The position numbers and the translations under genes were made by a program. This document shows, piece after piece, positions 1-10,620 of a DNA stretch of 64,000 bases. The notes under the pieces were generated by a model. That model worked only from the letters and a program-made list of their open reading frames with translations, was not told where the DNA came from and ran no database searches. Source of the DNA: Lampris incognitus (taxonomy: Eukaryota; Chordata; Actinopteri; Lampriformes; Lampridae). The stretch's first letter is position 1. Each line of letters opens with the position of its first letter. The stretch covers positions 52,090,979 through 52,154,978 of the forward strand of contig NC_079217.1 in assembly GCF_029633865.1 (NCBI RefSeq), in the 5' to 3' direction.

Positions 1-245
1 ATGCCATGTTGTAGGGCTGCAAGGAGTGGTCCACATACTTTGCAGGTTGGAAGCAGCATCCTCAACTTGTCCTGCATCTGGTAGAGAGTTGGCAGTAGGA
101 AGCCCATGTGGACAGATGATTCCCCTTGGAGAACATTCAGGGCCTTAGTAACTGGCCTCATGTTATGGCCCCAGTGCCGTCTGTTGTGTATATGTGCAAT
201 TACCCTCTTGTATACAAACCTAGGGTTTGTTTTTAAGGGAGGGGG
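1..245 (+). mobile_element. 3' internal end of an LTR retrotransposon, with polypurine tract
   Basis: This stretch lies directly upstream of a TG...CA-bounded LTR. It ends in a purine run at 235-245 (AAGGGAGGGGG), which is the expected position of a polypurine tract priming plus-strand synthesis. No pol or env motif is recognisable in the 245 bases present. Assignment as internal LTR-element sequence rests on the adjacent LTR and the purine tract. Confidence 0.5.
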
Positions 246-861
<616 letters not shown>

Positions 862-1911
862 CCTCATGACTACAGCATATTCCATCAAAAAGCCAGTTTC
901 AGCTGCATTTAACCTTCAAAACACAGTTAATAGGAATACCAGTGATATTAGTAAAATTGTCATACAAATATGTAAATTTTTGAAGTAAACAGGGACAGAC
1001 TTGAGTTTTTTCACTTGATTACTCTTTTAAAAGCACAGTATGTAAATTCATGTATCTTATATTCATTTAACCACCATCTACAGGCCCAGTCTAGAAAGGA
1101 TATCGCCCTTCAGTTAAATAGCACTTAGTACAGGCTACCATTAGAGGTGCTAATCGTATTAGGCCATGCTGGAACAACCATAATTCAAGCATATTTTAGA
1201 CTACATATTGATGATAGCAAGTATAATTTTTCATAGCATAAACAATTATCTACGGTGCGTGCAAAGTTAGTGCCAGTGTCTGTGCCTCTCGCGAGCAGGG
1301 ACTGATTTGCATCAGAGCACTTGAACTGACGGGGATGGCACACTTACGTTGTTGTGGGACAATGTTCTGTAATTCATTGGGTCGCTCCCACAACACATCA
1401 AGTGTGCCACCGTACGCAGGCCTACCAGTGTCTCAGGTTTAAATTATAGCAAAGAGCTCTAGTTTATTTTATTTCACTGAGTGCACTCATTTTTAGGAAT
1501 TACTGGTTGATATTTTAAAGTAATATAAATAATATTCAAGGGGTCAATGTTTAAAGCATTTAAAAGTTAAGAGCATTAACATGAGTTTTTTTTTTTCCTT
1601 TGGAAGTGATTTGAGTTGAACTTACTATAGACCAATTCAGTGTCTTGTATAGGTAAACATCTCTCTAATTTCAAGAGTCATGGGATTATTATTTTACTGT
1701 ATTACGGTACATTTTGTAAATCACAATACATGTTATTTTTGAGTAACCAAATTCTTTTGTGTTTGAATTCTATGAGTCAGGTGGTTTGTCTAAAACATAC
1801 ACCTTGTTGGGTTTTAGATGATATATTCCTGTCACACTTTTATATCCTGGGAGACAATTAGACACACAGTAGTGTTCCTAGTATTTCCACGTGGAGGCAC
1901 CACGCTAAGCA
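862..1911. other. AT-rich unannotated stretch with one strong hairpin
   Basis: No coding motif or recognised repeat is seen here. The only structured feature is an inverted repeat with arms at 1336-1359 and 1386-1409 and a 26-nt loop. Each arm has two 10-bp paired blocks separated by a 4x4 internal mismatch. Confidence 0.5.
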
Positions 1912-2290
1912 TCATTGAGCGTAACACTCTGTCCTCTCAGATTGGAAGGGGGTTACATTTAGGAGATGGCATGCACACTTACGATGCCTTGGGAGTTGAT
2001 ACTCAAGGCCAGTGTCGTCATTCAAAATAGCAGAGATACTCCACCTCTTCTGAAGGACCATCATCTTCTGGATCATTCTCATCCTGGTCATCAGTTGCTT
2101 CTTCCTTGCTTTCGCCATAAACTCTTGAGTGTTTGGTACTCTGAGTGTATTTCCTCTAATGCTGCAGCAAGGACATCGAATGTGTGGGAGCCTCTCATGC
2201 TTCTGCAAGCCAGCATGGCAGAGCACCTTGCTAAAGAGGTCTTGTCTATCCAGTGACATGTGACTCCCAAGTAACTTCATAGTCTGGCAG
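1912..2290 (-). pseudogene. hAT-type transposase remnant
   Basis: A minus-strand frame of about 122 codons reads through this segment. Its C-terminal half contains a stretch ending CACHLLN, resembling the CACHLLNL motif seen in many fish hAT transposases and ZBED-like proteins upstream of the catalytic core. A Cys-x2-Cys pair (CPCC) lies further N-terminal. No start context, DDE residues or terminal repeats are visible, so it is read as a decayed fragment. The hAT assignment rests on one remembered motif and is moderate at best. Confidence 0.4.
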
Positions 2291-2372
2291 TCCTACAATT
2301 GGTGGTTGTAGCGACATGGCTCACAGAACGCAACTTCTTTAAAATCAAGCTCTGTTTGGCTTTGGCAGCTTG

Positions 2373-2470
2373 TTTGTGAATGTTCTCATTCATCCAGGTC
2401 ATAGTTATCCAAAGGAATTGAATCAAGTGAAACTGGACTTGGTTATATATCCGTGAAGACGTTTTGCCTC
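2373..2470 (-). mobile_element. Penelope-like element terminal fragment
   Basis: The sequence runs from TGTGAATGTTCTCATTC to the CCGTGAAGACGTTTTGCC block. It closely matches the left end of the Penelope pair at 34326-34430, so it is the 3' terminal piece of a minus-strand copy of that family. Nothing of the RT or endonuclease remains. Confidence 0.65.
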
Positions 2471-2479
2471 GATTCTTTG

Positions 2480-3130
2480 GCAGCTTCTTGTATTTTCGGG
2501 AACACCATTTTTCTTGACATTAATGTGCAGTGTGGCTGTAATGTTTGTACCATGCTTTTGAATGAAGGTGATTCGACCACAGAGAACGGCTGGTTGCTTT
2601 CAAATATAAAGAAAAAGAACTTTATATATATAAAGAACAAAGAACAAAGGTTGCCTGCCCTACCTGTGGGACAGTGATGGAAAAGGCACTTATTTTTGCA
2701 TTCTTTGTTTTCTGCTGTTTTCTATGCAGTCTGTATACAACTTTAGCTTGTTGGGGTGAATTTGCTGTTGGAAAAGAAAAAAACAACACATCCATGTATC
2801 AATAATATGAAATCATTTCAAATTCTGCATTAAAAGTAGAATCAACACAAAAAAGCCTCACATTAAATAACAGAACCTTCCTACCCTGTGCTTGAATAAA
2901 CTTCTGAAATAACTATGAAATAACATGCAGTAAATTTCTCCATAACTTTGCATTAAGGTTTAATAGGGTGTGTGTATGTGTTGAGTGAATCACTCAGTTC
3001 CTGTAAACGATCCATAACATTACTGTTGCGTTAACTGGGGATTCATTTCAATATAGCTACTGTACCATTTCCTCCCCAGCTAAACATAAACAATTCATCA
3101 GAGCACACACATGCACAGACACATACTGTA
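2480..3130. other. No recognised gene
   Basis: AT-rich sequence with no recognisable domain, SINE or long repeat. The short open frames here (about 65-90 codons) show no family resemblance. Confidence 0.5.
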
Positions 3131-3131
3131 A

Positions 3132-3276
3132 GGCCTAATGAATGCCTTACCCCGTGGACGCTCTGGCCGTGACTGGTTACAGCGAGTCTGGGATACGAAC
3201 CTCCCAGCCACATGACGTGCGGACTGCAAGAACGGCGGTTTATTCCGCTCGGCCACCAGAGCGGCCCAAATTGTAT
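3132..3276 (-). mobile_element. tRNA-derived SINE
   Basis: Read on the minus strand, the element opens with a tRNA-like head with A box TGGCCGAGCGG and B box GGTTCGTATCC at normal spacing, resembling a Ser/Leu-type tRNA. It continues into a non-tRNA body. The head lacks a proper acceptor-stem pairing and the body is unlike a tRNA, so this is a SINE and not a tRNA gene. Confidence 0.7.
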
Positions 3277-3479
3277 TTTGATACTTTGGCAACATTTTTC
3301 TTGAAACTCCCATGCCAATAAAGCCCTTTGAATTGAATGCAGTCAGTGGTACAACATTATTATTTTTTGAGAGTTCAAATATTCAGACGTTGTTAGTAAG
3401 TTCCTTATTGGGATTCCCAATAATAGTGTCCGGTGAGGCAACATTTCCTAACCTACTGCAAGTGAATGTCTGCAAATGT

Positions 3480-3675
3480 TACGCCCCTGTAAGGGGGATA
3501 TGAAAGGAATGAACACAGAGACGATGTTGCTGCTTCCAGGTCCCAAAGTTGTAACGAAGAAATCCAAACATATACATTTTACATGTTCACCAAAACCCTC
3601 AATAAACATTGTATTGCCCCTTTCAGAAACTACACAATTAGAAAAAATATAGTATCGTCCCTGTAAGAAACTGCA
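3480..3675 (+). repeat. Left part of a degenerate tandem-repeat region interrupted by a gypsy element
   Basis: Loose repeats of about 50 bp containing TGCATTG and CCCTTT/CCTTTAAA motifs are seen here and continue at 8120-8430 on the other side of the gypsy element. A block of about 55 bp at 3503-3560, starting GGAATGAACACAG, recurs in direct orientation near 8953-9010. The region is unclassified. Confidence 0.5.
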
Positions 3676-3907
3676 TGTAATGAATGAAAAATGTTATTAT
3701 TTTGAAGGTCCTGTCACGTGTTTAACTTGACCTACTCACGGGTGTACGTGCAGTGCGTGTGCCGTATACAGGAAGTTAGACGCTCATGTTATGAAGGTTG
3801 TATGTCGAACGAACGCTAGTAAAAGCTACACAGTTAAGAACCTACGAAGTCGGCTCATTCTTGAATTATTCTTATGTCAGTAAGATAAGGCGTCAACGGA
3901 CATTACA
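3676..3907 (+). repeat. 5' LTR of the gypsy element
   Basis: 232 bp, TGTAATG...ACATTACA, with a near-identical partner at 7888-8119. By general knowledge of LTR elements it should carry the promoter, though no clear TATA box is visible. Confidence 0.95.
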
Positions 3908-3921
3908 TGGTGTCAGAATAG
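3908..3921 (+). other. Primer-binding site
   Basis: TGGTGTCAGAATAG follows the 5' LTR with no gap. TGG is the complement of a tRNA CCA end, so this is the expected minus-strand primer site. The exact tRNA (possibly Leu) is not assigned with confidence. Confidence 0.7.
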
Positions 3922-3946
3922 TCTGTGTATCTGAACACGAGCGGTC

Positions 3947-5359
3947 ATGCCGAAGTTTAATCCGCCGAGTGAATTCAAGTTTGACTGCCCCGTTGAATGG
4001 CCGGAGTGGAAACAACGGTTTTGGCGCCTCAGGCTCGCGACAAAGCTGGATAAAGACGACGGGGAGATTCAAGTGAGTTCGCTGATTTATGCAATGGGAG
4101 GCGAGGTTGAAAAGGTATTCAGCTCGTTTGACTTCGCGGCGGAGGATGATAAAGTGGACTATGATATCGTACTGGAAAAGTTCGACGACTACTTTATTCC
4201 CCGCCGTAACATCATACATGAGAGGGCGTGCTTCTATCAACGTAGCCAGCAGCCAGGAGAGACAGCGGAGATGTACATCCGGACATTGTACGAGCTGTCT
4301 GAACACTGTGAGTTTGGGGACAAGAGGGATGAACATATCAGAGATCGTCTGGTAGTGGGCATAAAAGATAAGGTGCTCTCCCGTCAGTTCCAGCTCACAG
4401 CGGACCTTACTCTGGTGAAAGTCATTGAACAAGTGCGCCAGGCGGAGGCAATAACAAAGCAGCTCAGCCTCCAAGCTAACCAACCAGAGGCCCAGCTGGC
4501 TAACGTCAATGTTGTCCGACGGCGGGACGGACGCCAAAAGAAAAAGGGCGGACAGCGTCATGGTGGCAGCAGTCCTGCAACCAACAAAGTAGATGAATGC
4601 GGGAGGTGCGGCAAGACGCAGCACACCGATGAGCGGAAGTGTCCTGCAGTGAACAGTAAGTGCAACAAGTGTCATAAAAAGGGACATTGGGAGCGTGTAT
4701 GTCACTCTAAAGTGGTGAGAGAAGTCACTGAAGAGGTTAAACAGCTGTACTTTCTGGGAGAAGTTGGCAAAGAGAGCAGTCAAGAGGATTGGACTGTTAG
4801 TTTAACAATAAGTGATGTACCAATAACCTTTAAAATTGACACGGGGGCTGACGCTACTGTTATCAACCAAGGGACATTTAAAAAGCTGAAGCCAAACATA
4901 AAACTGGGACCTCCTGACACATGCTTCATAAGCCCAGGTGGAAACATCAGCTGCATAGGACAGTTTCAAGCCACAACCAAATACAAGGAGAAACAATACT
5001 CCTTTCCAGTGTATGTGATCAAGGGGAGAGGCAGCTGTCTGCTGAGTCGTCCAGAGGCAGTGGAGATGGGTCTAGTGAAGCGGATGGATGAAGTCAGTTG
5101 TGTTTTCGGTTCAAGTGGACAGCTGAAAACAGACCCAGTGAAAATAGCTCTGGTGGAGGGTGCCCAGCCATACGCGGTGCATACAGCCAGACGGATACCG
5201 CTGCCACTTGTACCACTGGTTAAGAGAGAACTGCAGCGCATGGAAAATGAGGGCATTATTGAAAAAGTGACTCAGCCCACAGAATGGTGCGCCGCTATGG
5301 TGCCGGTGCTGAAACGAACAAGAAAGAGGTTCGCTGCTGCGCTGACCTCAGGAGGCTGA
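3947..5359 (+). pseudogene. gag-pol: gypsy gag-protease-RT N-terminal ORF (frameshifted)
   Basis: The 470-codon frame starts at the first ATG after the primer-binding site. The first ~200 residues are Gag-like, rich in Glu, Gln and Arg. Around residues 215-255 are two cysteine knuckles, the second a clean CX2CX4HX4C (CNKCHKKGHWERVC), which would bind RNA. An aspartic protease active site DTGA lies at 4838-4849. The frame then enters the first RT residues and is lost near 5310-5335, where the reading switches to the next ORF; the last ~15 codons are out of frame. Natural gag-pol frameshifting is unlikely because the break falls inside the RT domain, so a decay indel is inferred. Confidence 0.9.
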
Positions 5360-6090
5360 ATCGAGCGGTGAAACGTGAGAAATACATGCTGCCCACTATG
5401 GAGGAAATAATGCCAAGGCTCGCAGGGTCAAAGTTCTTCACAACGTTGGATGCAGCAAGTGGGTTTTACCAGATCCCCTTGCATGAAGACAGCAGGGGGC
5501 TCACCACTTTCATCACCCCATTTGGGAGGTATGCTTTCTGCCGCCTTCCATTTGGTATAACGAGTGCTCCAGAGATTTTCCAGAGAAAGATGGCGGAAAC
5601 TCTGACCGGGCTAGAGGGCACAGAGGTGTACATGGATGACATCCTTATACATGGAGAGACTGAGGAAATCCATGACCGGCGCCTAGCAGAGGCGCTGGGG
5701 GTCATTGAAACAGCAGGTCTCAAACTGAACCAAGTGAAATGCAAGTTCAAACAGAAACAAGTCCGCTTCCTTGGTCACATCATCGACGAGGCAGGCATCA
5801 GACCTGACCCGGACAAAGTGGCCGGAATAGAGAACTTTCCTCAGCCCCAGAACGTGACGGAACTCAAGAGGTTCCTCGGGATGGTGAACTATTTGGCAAA
5901 ATACGTCCCAGAGCTGTCCACTGTAGGTCAGCCGCTTTATGGACTGCTTAAAGCAACGACAGAGTGGCTGTGGGGACCTGCACAGAACACAGCATTCCAA
6001 GACCTTAAAGCAGCACTCGCCACCGCCCCGGTACTCACCTTTTATGACATCACTAAGGCTACGGTGGTGTCAGCAGATGCCAGCAGCTAG
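5284..6090 (+). pseudogene. pol: gypsy reverse transcriptase ORF
   Basis: This frame resumes RT after the indel and runs to a TAG at 6088-6090. Visible RT landmarks are LDAASGFYQIPL (catalytic Asp region), LPFGITSAPEIFQ and the YMDD box at 5629-5640. FLGHIIDEAGIRPDP marks the palm/thumb. The stop falls in the RNase H motif just after ADASS, and the same frame stays open downstream to 7794, so it is a single nonsense substitution. The ATG at 5284 is not a natural start. Confidence 0.9.
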
Positions 6091-7794
6091 GGGCTGGGGG
6101 GCGTTCTGCTCCAGCAGCACGGGGAACACTGGAAGCCCGTGGCCTACTGCTCCCGACGGCTGAGTGATGCAGAGACAAGGTACGCACAGATCGAGAAAGA
6201 GTGCTTAGCCAGCGTCTGGGCATGTGAAAGGTTCGAGAAGTACTTGTTTGGGCTTGACAATTTCAGACTTGTCACCGATCATAAACCACTAGTGCCTCTC
6301 ATGAACAGCAAAGACTTGGATAATGTGCCCATTAGGTGCCAGAGACTGTTAATGAGGCTGATGCGTTTTAATGCAGTGGCTGAATACGCACCAGCCAAAA
6401 CTTTAGCTGTGGCTGACGCACTCTCCAGAGGCCCAGAGCAGCGCTACGGAGATGGTGCTTCTCATGATGATGTTGCGGCACACATTGATGCCATCGTGTG
6501 CCAGGTGCCTGCCACACCTCAAAGGATGCAGGAGATAAAACAGAGCACGGATGGGGATCTGCAGCTCCAGACAGTGTTGGGCTTCATCAGACACGGCTGG
6601 CCTGAGTATGTCGATAAAGTGCCGGAGACAGTCAGAGACTTTTATCAGGTGAGAGGGGAGTTATCTGCGGTAGATGGTTTAGTCATCAGAGGCAGTCGTA
6701 TCGTCATTCCCACAGAGATGAGGGAGGTGATCTTAGAGAGAATACAGGACGGGCACCAGGGGATAGTTAAGTGCAGAGAGAGAGCTAGCCAATCAGTGTG
6801 GTGGCCCAAAATGATGGAGCACATTACAACAAAGATACAGCAATGTCAATTCTGCAGAGAACACAAGAACACACAGAGAAAAGAGCCTTTAATGTCAAGT
6901 GAGCTCCCATCCAGACCATGGCAGAAAGTTGGCATAGACCTGTGTGAGTACAAAAAGCAAAACTACTTTATAGTGTCTGGCTATTATTCCAGGTTTTTGG
7001 AGATCCTAAATCTACCAACAACTACTAGCAGTCAGGTTGTAGCTAGGCTGAAGGCTACATTTGCACGTTTTGGTATCCCTGAAATTGTAGTTAGCGATAA
7101 TGGGCCACAGCTAGTTTCAGAAGAGATGAGGAGGTTCAGTGAGGATTATGATTTCATCCATGTGACTTCAAGCCCACACTACCCCCAGAGTAATGGACAG
7201 GCAGAGAGGGCTGTTCAGATAGCCAAAAGCATATTAAGGCAGGAAGACCCTCTCCTCGCCCTGTTGACATACAGAGCTACACCCTCTTCTTCCACTGGAG
7301 CCAGTCCAGCGGAATTGCTCATGGGTAGGAGAATCAGAACCACCTTACCCACATTGCAGCATAACCTGAAACTGGCCTGGCCTAAAGAGGAACTGATCAA
7401 AACCACTGACGCCGCAGCCAAATCGAGGCAGGCTTTCTACTACAACCGCAGGAACGGCGTGCGGTCACTGCGCCCACTGAACTCGGGTGACGCAGTACTC
7501 ACCAAACTTGATGGACAGAAAACATGGACAATGCCAGCAGTTGTTCATAGTCAGAGCTCCACTCCCAGATCCTACATAGTGGAGACAGCTCAAGGTGAAC
7601 ATTACAGAAGGAACAGGCGCCACCTGTTGGCCACACCCAAAACACTCACCTTTGTCAGCAGGGATCCTGACCATGTCACTCCAGGGGAGAATGGTAACAC
7701 GGATGAGTCCCGAGCAGCAGAAATGCCAACTTCCACACCATATGTTACTCGCTCTGGCAGGGTGAGCAAGCCAGCAATCCAGCTGGATTTGTGA
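6091..7794 (+). pseudogene. pol: gypsy RNase H-integrase ORF
   Basis: Same frame as the RT ORF, continuing past the nonsense codon (first ATG 6139). RNase H is recognised by YAQIEKECLA and TDHKPL. The integrase N-terminal zinc region retains GHQGIVKC and a CX2C (CQFC), but the position where relatives usually have the first His of the HHCC finger reads Gln. The catalytic core shows GIDL, SDNGPQL and the Glu in PQSNGQAERAVQ, which are the D, D and E residues. The C-terminal tail has no chromodomain. Stop TGA at 7792-7794. Confidence 0.9.
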
Positions 7795-7871
7795 GGCGTA
7801 TGGACTTGTGTACTGTGGGGGATTTTTTATTTTTTTTGTGAAAAGGGGGGTGATATACAGGTTAGAAAATC

Positions 7872-7887
7872 ATCTTAGAGGGGGAGA
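7872..7887 (+). other. Polypurine tract
   Basis: A purine-rich run (AGAGGGGGAGA) abuts the 3' LTR, as required for plus-strand priming. Confidence 0.75.
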
Positions 7888-8119
7888 TGTAATGAATGAA
7901 AGACGTTATTATTTTGAAGGTCCTGTCATGTGTTTAACTTGACCTACTCACGGGTGTACGTGCAGTGCGTGTGACGTATACAGGAAGTTAGACGCGCATG
8001 TTATGAAGGTTACATGTTGGATGAACGCTAGTAAAAGCTACACAGTTAAGAACCTACGAAGTCGGCTCATTCTTGAATTATTCTTATGTCAGTAAGACAA
8101 GGCGTCTACGGACATTACA
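7888..8119 (+). repeat. 3' LTR of the gypsy element
   Basis: 232 bp with the same ends as the 5' LTR. About 12 substitutions separate the two (roughly 5%), clustered around the middle of the LTR. The insertion is therefore not recent. Confidence 0.95.
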
Positions 8120-8440
8120 TTGTCTCTTTATGAAACTTCAAAATAAGAAAAATCCCAAGATGAATCAATATCAATGCCTTTCGTCACCGTAAACCAAACA
8201 AAGAAAACACATTGGAAATACACCAGAAAATATCTGCATTGTACCACCTTTAAACTGAATAACTGTCAGGAAAATACCGGCATTGCACCTTTAAATAGAC
8301 TAAACAAAATGTCAGGGAAATGCCTGCATTGCACTTTTAAACAAAATTAGCAAAACACTTTTACAGTTCCTTTAAACAGAATTAGAAAATACCTTTACAG
8401 CCCCTTTAACCAGACTGCATAATAGGTGCGCGTTACCCTG
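8120..8440 (+). repeat. Degenerate ~50-bp tandem repeats (right part)
   Basis: Four or five diverged units share a core like CTGCATTG..CCTTTAAA..AATTAG. They continue the pattern seen left of the gypsy element: the left flank ends CTGCA and the right begins TTGTCTC, which together match the unit core. Confidence 0.55.
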
Positions 8441-8490
8441 TAGTGTCTATACGACTGCTATGCATTTAAACCCCAACACAGCTGAGTCAC

Positions 8491-8629
8491 TGGTGTAACC
8501 GGTTATTTTCTTACCCGGTGCGGGATTCGATACGGGGTATACTGCACCACAAGGCGACATCACTAACCGCTCGGCTAAAGGGTCAGGCCCGTTAGCTAGG
8601 GGCTAACGTGTCTTATTAGTAGTTTACAC
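8491..8629 (-). mobile_element. tRNA-derived SINE, inverted partner of 10621-10763
   Basis: On the minus strand it contains TTAGCCGAGCGGTTAGTG (A box) and ATCGAATCCC (B box) after a leader beginning AACTACTAATAAGAC. Over about 140 bp it is nearly the reverse complement of the copy at 10621-10763. Both copies begin and end at equivalent bases. Confidence 0.7.
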
Positions 8630-9284
8630 TGGTAATAAATAAAGTATAACTTTAACGTAAACAGATATAGCAGTTTTACATCTCCAAATTCAACTAACAA
8701 TGATATACTTCTTAAACTGGAACACACTGGCCTCACTATTTGAACCGTGCAATATAAAATGAAACATGCTGCATCACGAAATGGCGGCCATTACGTTTCC
8801 GCCGCGCTCTCGCCTACGTGACGCCAGCTAGCAAGCATGCTATACGGTCCAGCAACATTTCCGTGGCTAGCCAAACTAGAATCACTTGCTAAAATTACTA
8901 GACACCGATATTCTACTCTCCGCGTGTTCCCTATAGCATAGAAGACACGTCAAGGAATGAACACAGGGACGACGCTGCTGCTCCAAGTCCCAAAGTTGTG
9001 ACGAACGAGCCGCAAGCAACACGTACGCGTTTCCCTTGCAGGCCGAGCTAGGCATGAGCAATCGAAAACACATCAGTAGATTAAAGGCTGCTAGCTGAAC
9101 TTGGGGAAATAAAGAAACACTGCAAAACGGCACTGCTATGTTGTGAAAAAGACAGGACAGGCGAAGCTCTAGTCGGAGTGTACTCCACCTAATCAACAAC
9201 ACAACTGACTAACAACGTTCAATCACCTGACTCGGGTCAAAACGTTTAAACGCATCGGAACACAGTTTCAATCGTAGCACGAAC
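8630..9284. other. Unannotated spacer with a short CpG-rich block
   Basis: No gene is recognised. A CpG-rich block at about 8775-8840 includes AAATGGCGGCCATT, a YY1-like core. The 55-bp block near 8953-9010 is a direct repeat of 3503-3560. Confidence 0.4.
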
Positions 9285-9475
9285 TGTTACGTCTGGCAGT
9301 GACGTCTTGAGTTGATGCCGTTGGAGGACAGTAGGGGGAGCTAGAGGACAAGATAGGATGTAAGCGGCTGTAAGAGGGGAGAAGGAGTATGACGTGGGTT
9401 GTTCAAGTAAAGAAGCGCACGCTAACAGACGTGTGTCTTCGGGTGGTCCCTTCGCAACACAACACAGACGTAACA
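9285..9475 (+). mobile_element. Solo-LTR-like element
   Basis: The 191-bp segment begins TGTTACGTC and ends GACGTAACA, a perfect 9-bp inverted terminus in TG...CA form. The inverted symmetry extends a few bases outside (AACTGTTACGTC / GACGTAACAGTT). No flanking 4-6 bp duplication is clear, so a small fold-back DNA element is the alternative. Confidence 0.5.
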
Positions 9476-9587
9476 GTTACTTCAACCACATTTTCCCAAA
9501 ACATTTGAGAGAGCAAATTAGACGATGTTTTAACCTTTTACCTGGACAGCAAGAGCAATTGATTACTCTGGTCTACAAAAATATAGT

Positions 9588-10005
9588 TTTTTTTCTTGCA
9601 TGGACTTTGGAAACTGTTTTTGGCTAATTTCGGGCTGCTGAATCCAAATCTGAGCTCAGATTTGCTCTATCCCATCAAGTTTTGTGCTATCTGTATGCTC
9701 CTTATTCAGGAGTTTACAAAAGTTGACCATCTAGTCTGGCAATCTTGGTGGGGATAAAAATGACCCCTATTCATTTCCTAAGTAATTTCATGCTAGGCTG
9801 AGTGTTTATTTATTCATTGTAATCATCTATCGATCTTCTAATACAAGTGTTTTTTTTAACTTCGAGTGTAAATTTGCTGTTTTCTCAAAAATACTGATTT
9901 TTCATAGTTCAAAAACCTGATGTGATAAGCAAAAACTAATGCCAGATTTGGATTCAGCACCCAAAAGTTAGCTAGGATCCGTTGAAAAACCCCATGCAAG
10001 AGAAA
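9588..10005. repeat. Fold-back inverted repeat
   Basis: Arms of about 70 bp at 9590-9660 and 9920-10000 are imperfect reverse complements sharing TGCTGAATCCAAATCTG. The loop is about 260 bp of AT-rich sequence. No transposase is present; it could be a MITE. Confidence 0.5.
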
Positions 10006-10394
10006 TTGTGTTGACCAGTGTTACACACCTCTATACCAAAGCAATGGACCGCAGATAATCCAAGCAGATCAGAGAGCACTTCTAACTTATCTTTTTGTAA
10101 AGCAATGAATTAAAACATTTTTAAAGTAACATTTTTAACTTGTCTTTTAGCAACGAATTATAGCAATTTTAACTTATTCTGTGCACATCTGGTGGATGTT
10201 TTTAAACACTATCTTTTCCCATGCAGTGCATTTAGTAGAATGCAGTGTGAATGCTGTTGTATACGATGGATTCTCAACCCTGAAGCATGTGCTGCTAATT
10301 TAAGAGGGTTTGGATCATTAATTCCAGTAGAACGGCCCTCCCTCATTAGTTAACGTTAACTTAATTAGGCTAATAACTCGTAGTACTATCACGA

Positions 10395-10600
10395 GTCGCT
10401 TCCCTTACCGTCACACGTTTTCTCAGTCTTCTCCGGAAGCAGGCGGAGGTGTTTCACCTTCGGCCATCTTGGAAGGGGTCGTGGAGGGGAGGGGGTGGGG
10501 CCACACGCCGGTCACTCTGCGGTGTGTGATTGGCTGGCGGTGTGTGATTGGTTACCGTATCTTATCTCTCAATGTCGAAAATCGCTGGCTGAGGTGTGAG
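10395..10600 (+). promoter_or_regulatory. GC-rich promoter-like block
   Basis: The block holds CGGCCATCTTGG (YY1-like), GGGGGTGGGG (GC-box-like) and two near-identical GTGTGATTGG motifs, each an inverted CCAAT box. It sits in AT-rich DNA just upstream of the SINE at 10621. There is no gene immediately downstream in either direction, so the function is conjectural. Confidence 0.3.
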
Positions 10601-10620
10601 CTCCGCTGAATAGAAGAATT

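Larger units (their letters stand above)
3676..8119 (+). mobile_element. Full-length Ty3/gypsy retrotransposon (Mag-clade-like)
   Basis: The element is 4444 bp with two 232-bp LTRs bounded TGTAAT...ATTACA, a primer-binding site, gag-pol and a polypurine tract in canonical order. Domain order is gag, CCHC knuckles, aspartic protease, RT, RNase H, integrase, which defines Ty3/gypsy. Short LTRs, absence of a chromodomain and overall sequence style point to the Mag/SURL clade; that clade call is from memory of the family. The two LTRs differ at about 12 of 232 positions. Coding is broken by a frameshift near 5320 and a TAG at 6088-6090. No target-site duplication is visible. Confidence 0.93.

Noticed and set aside
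3132-3276. tRNA gene
   Set aside because: A and B boxes are present but the cloverleaf is not complete and a SINE body follows. The same applies to the other tRNA-like heads in the window.
3893-4783. 296-codon minus-strand frame opposite gag
   Set aside because: It is the antisense of the gypsy gag frame, with no recognisable domain.
5300-5360. Programmed gag-pol frameshift
   Set aside because: The break is inside the RT domain after its first residues, not at a gag-pol boundary, so decay is more likely.
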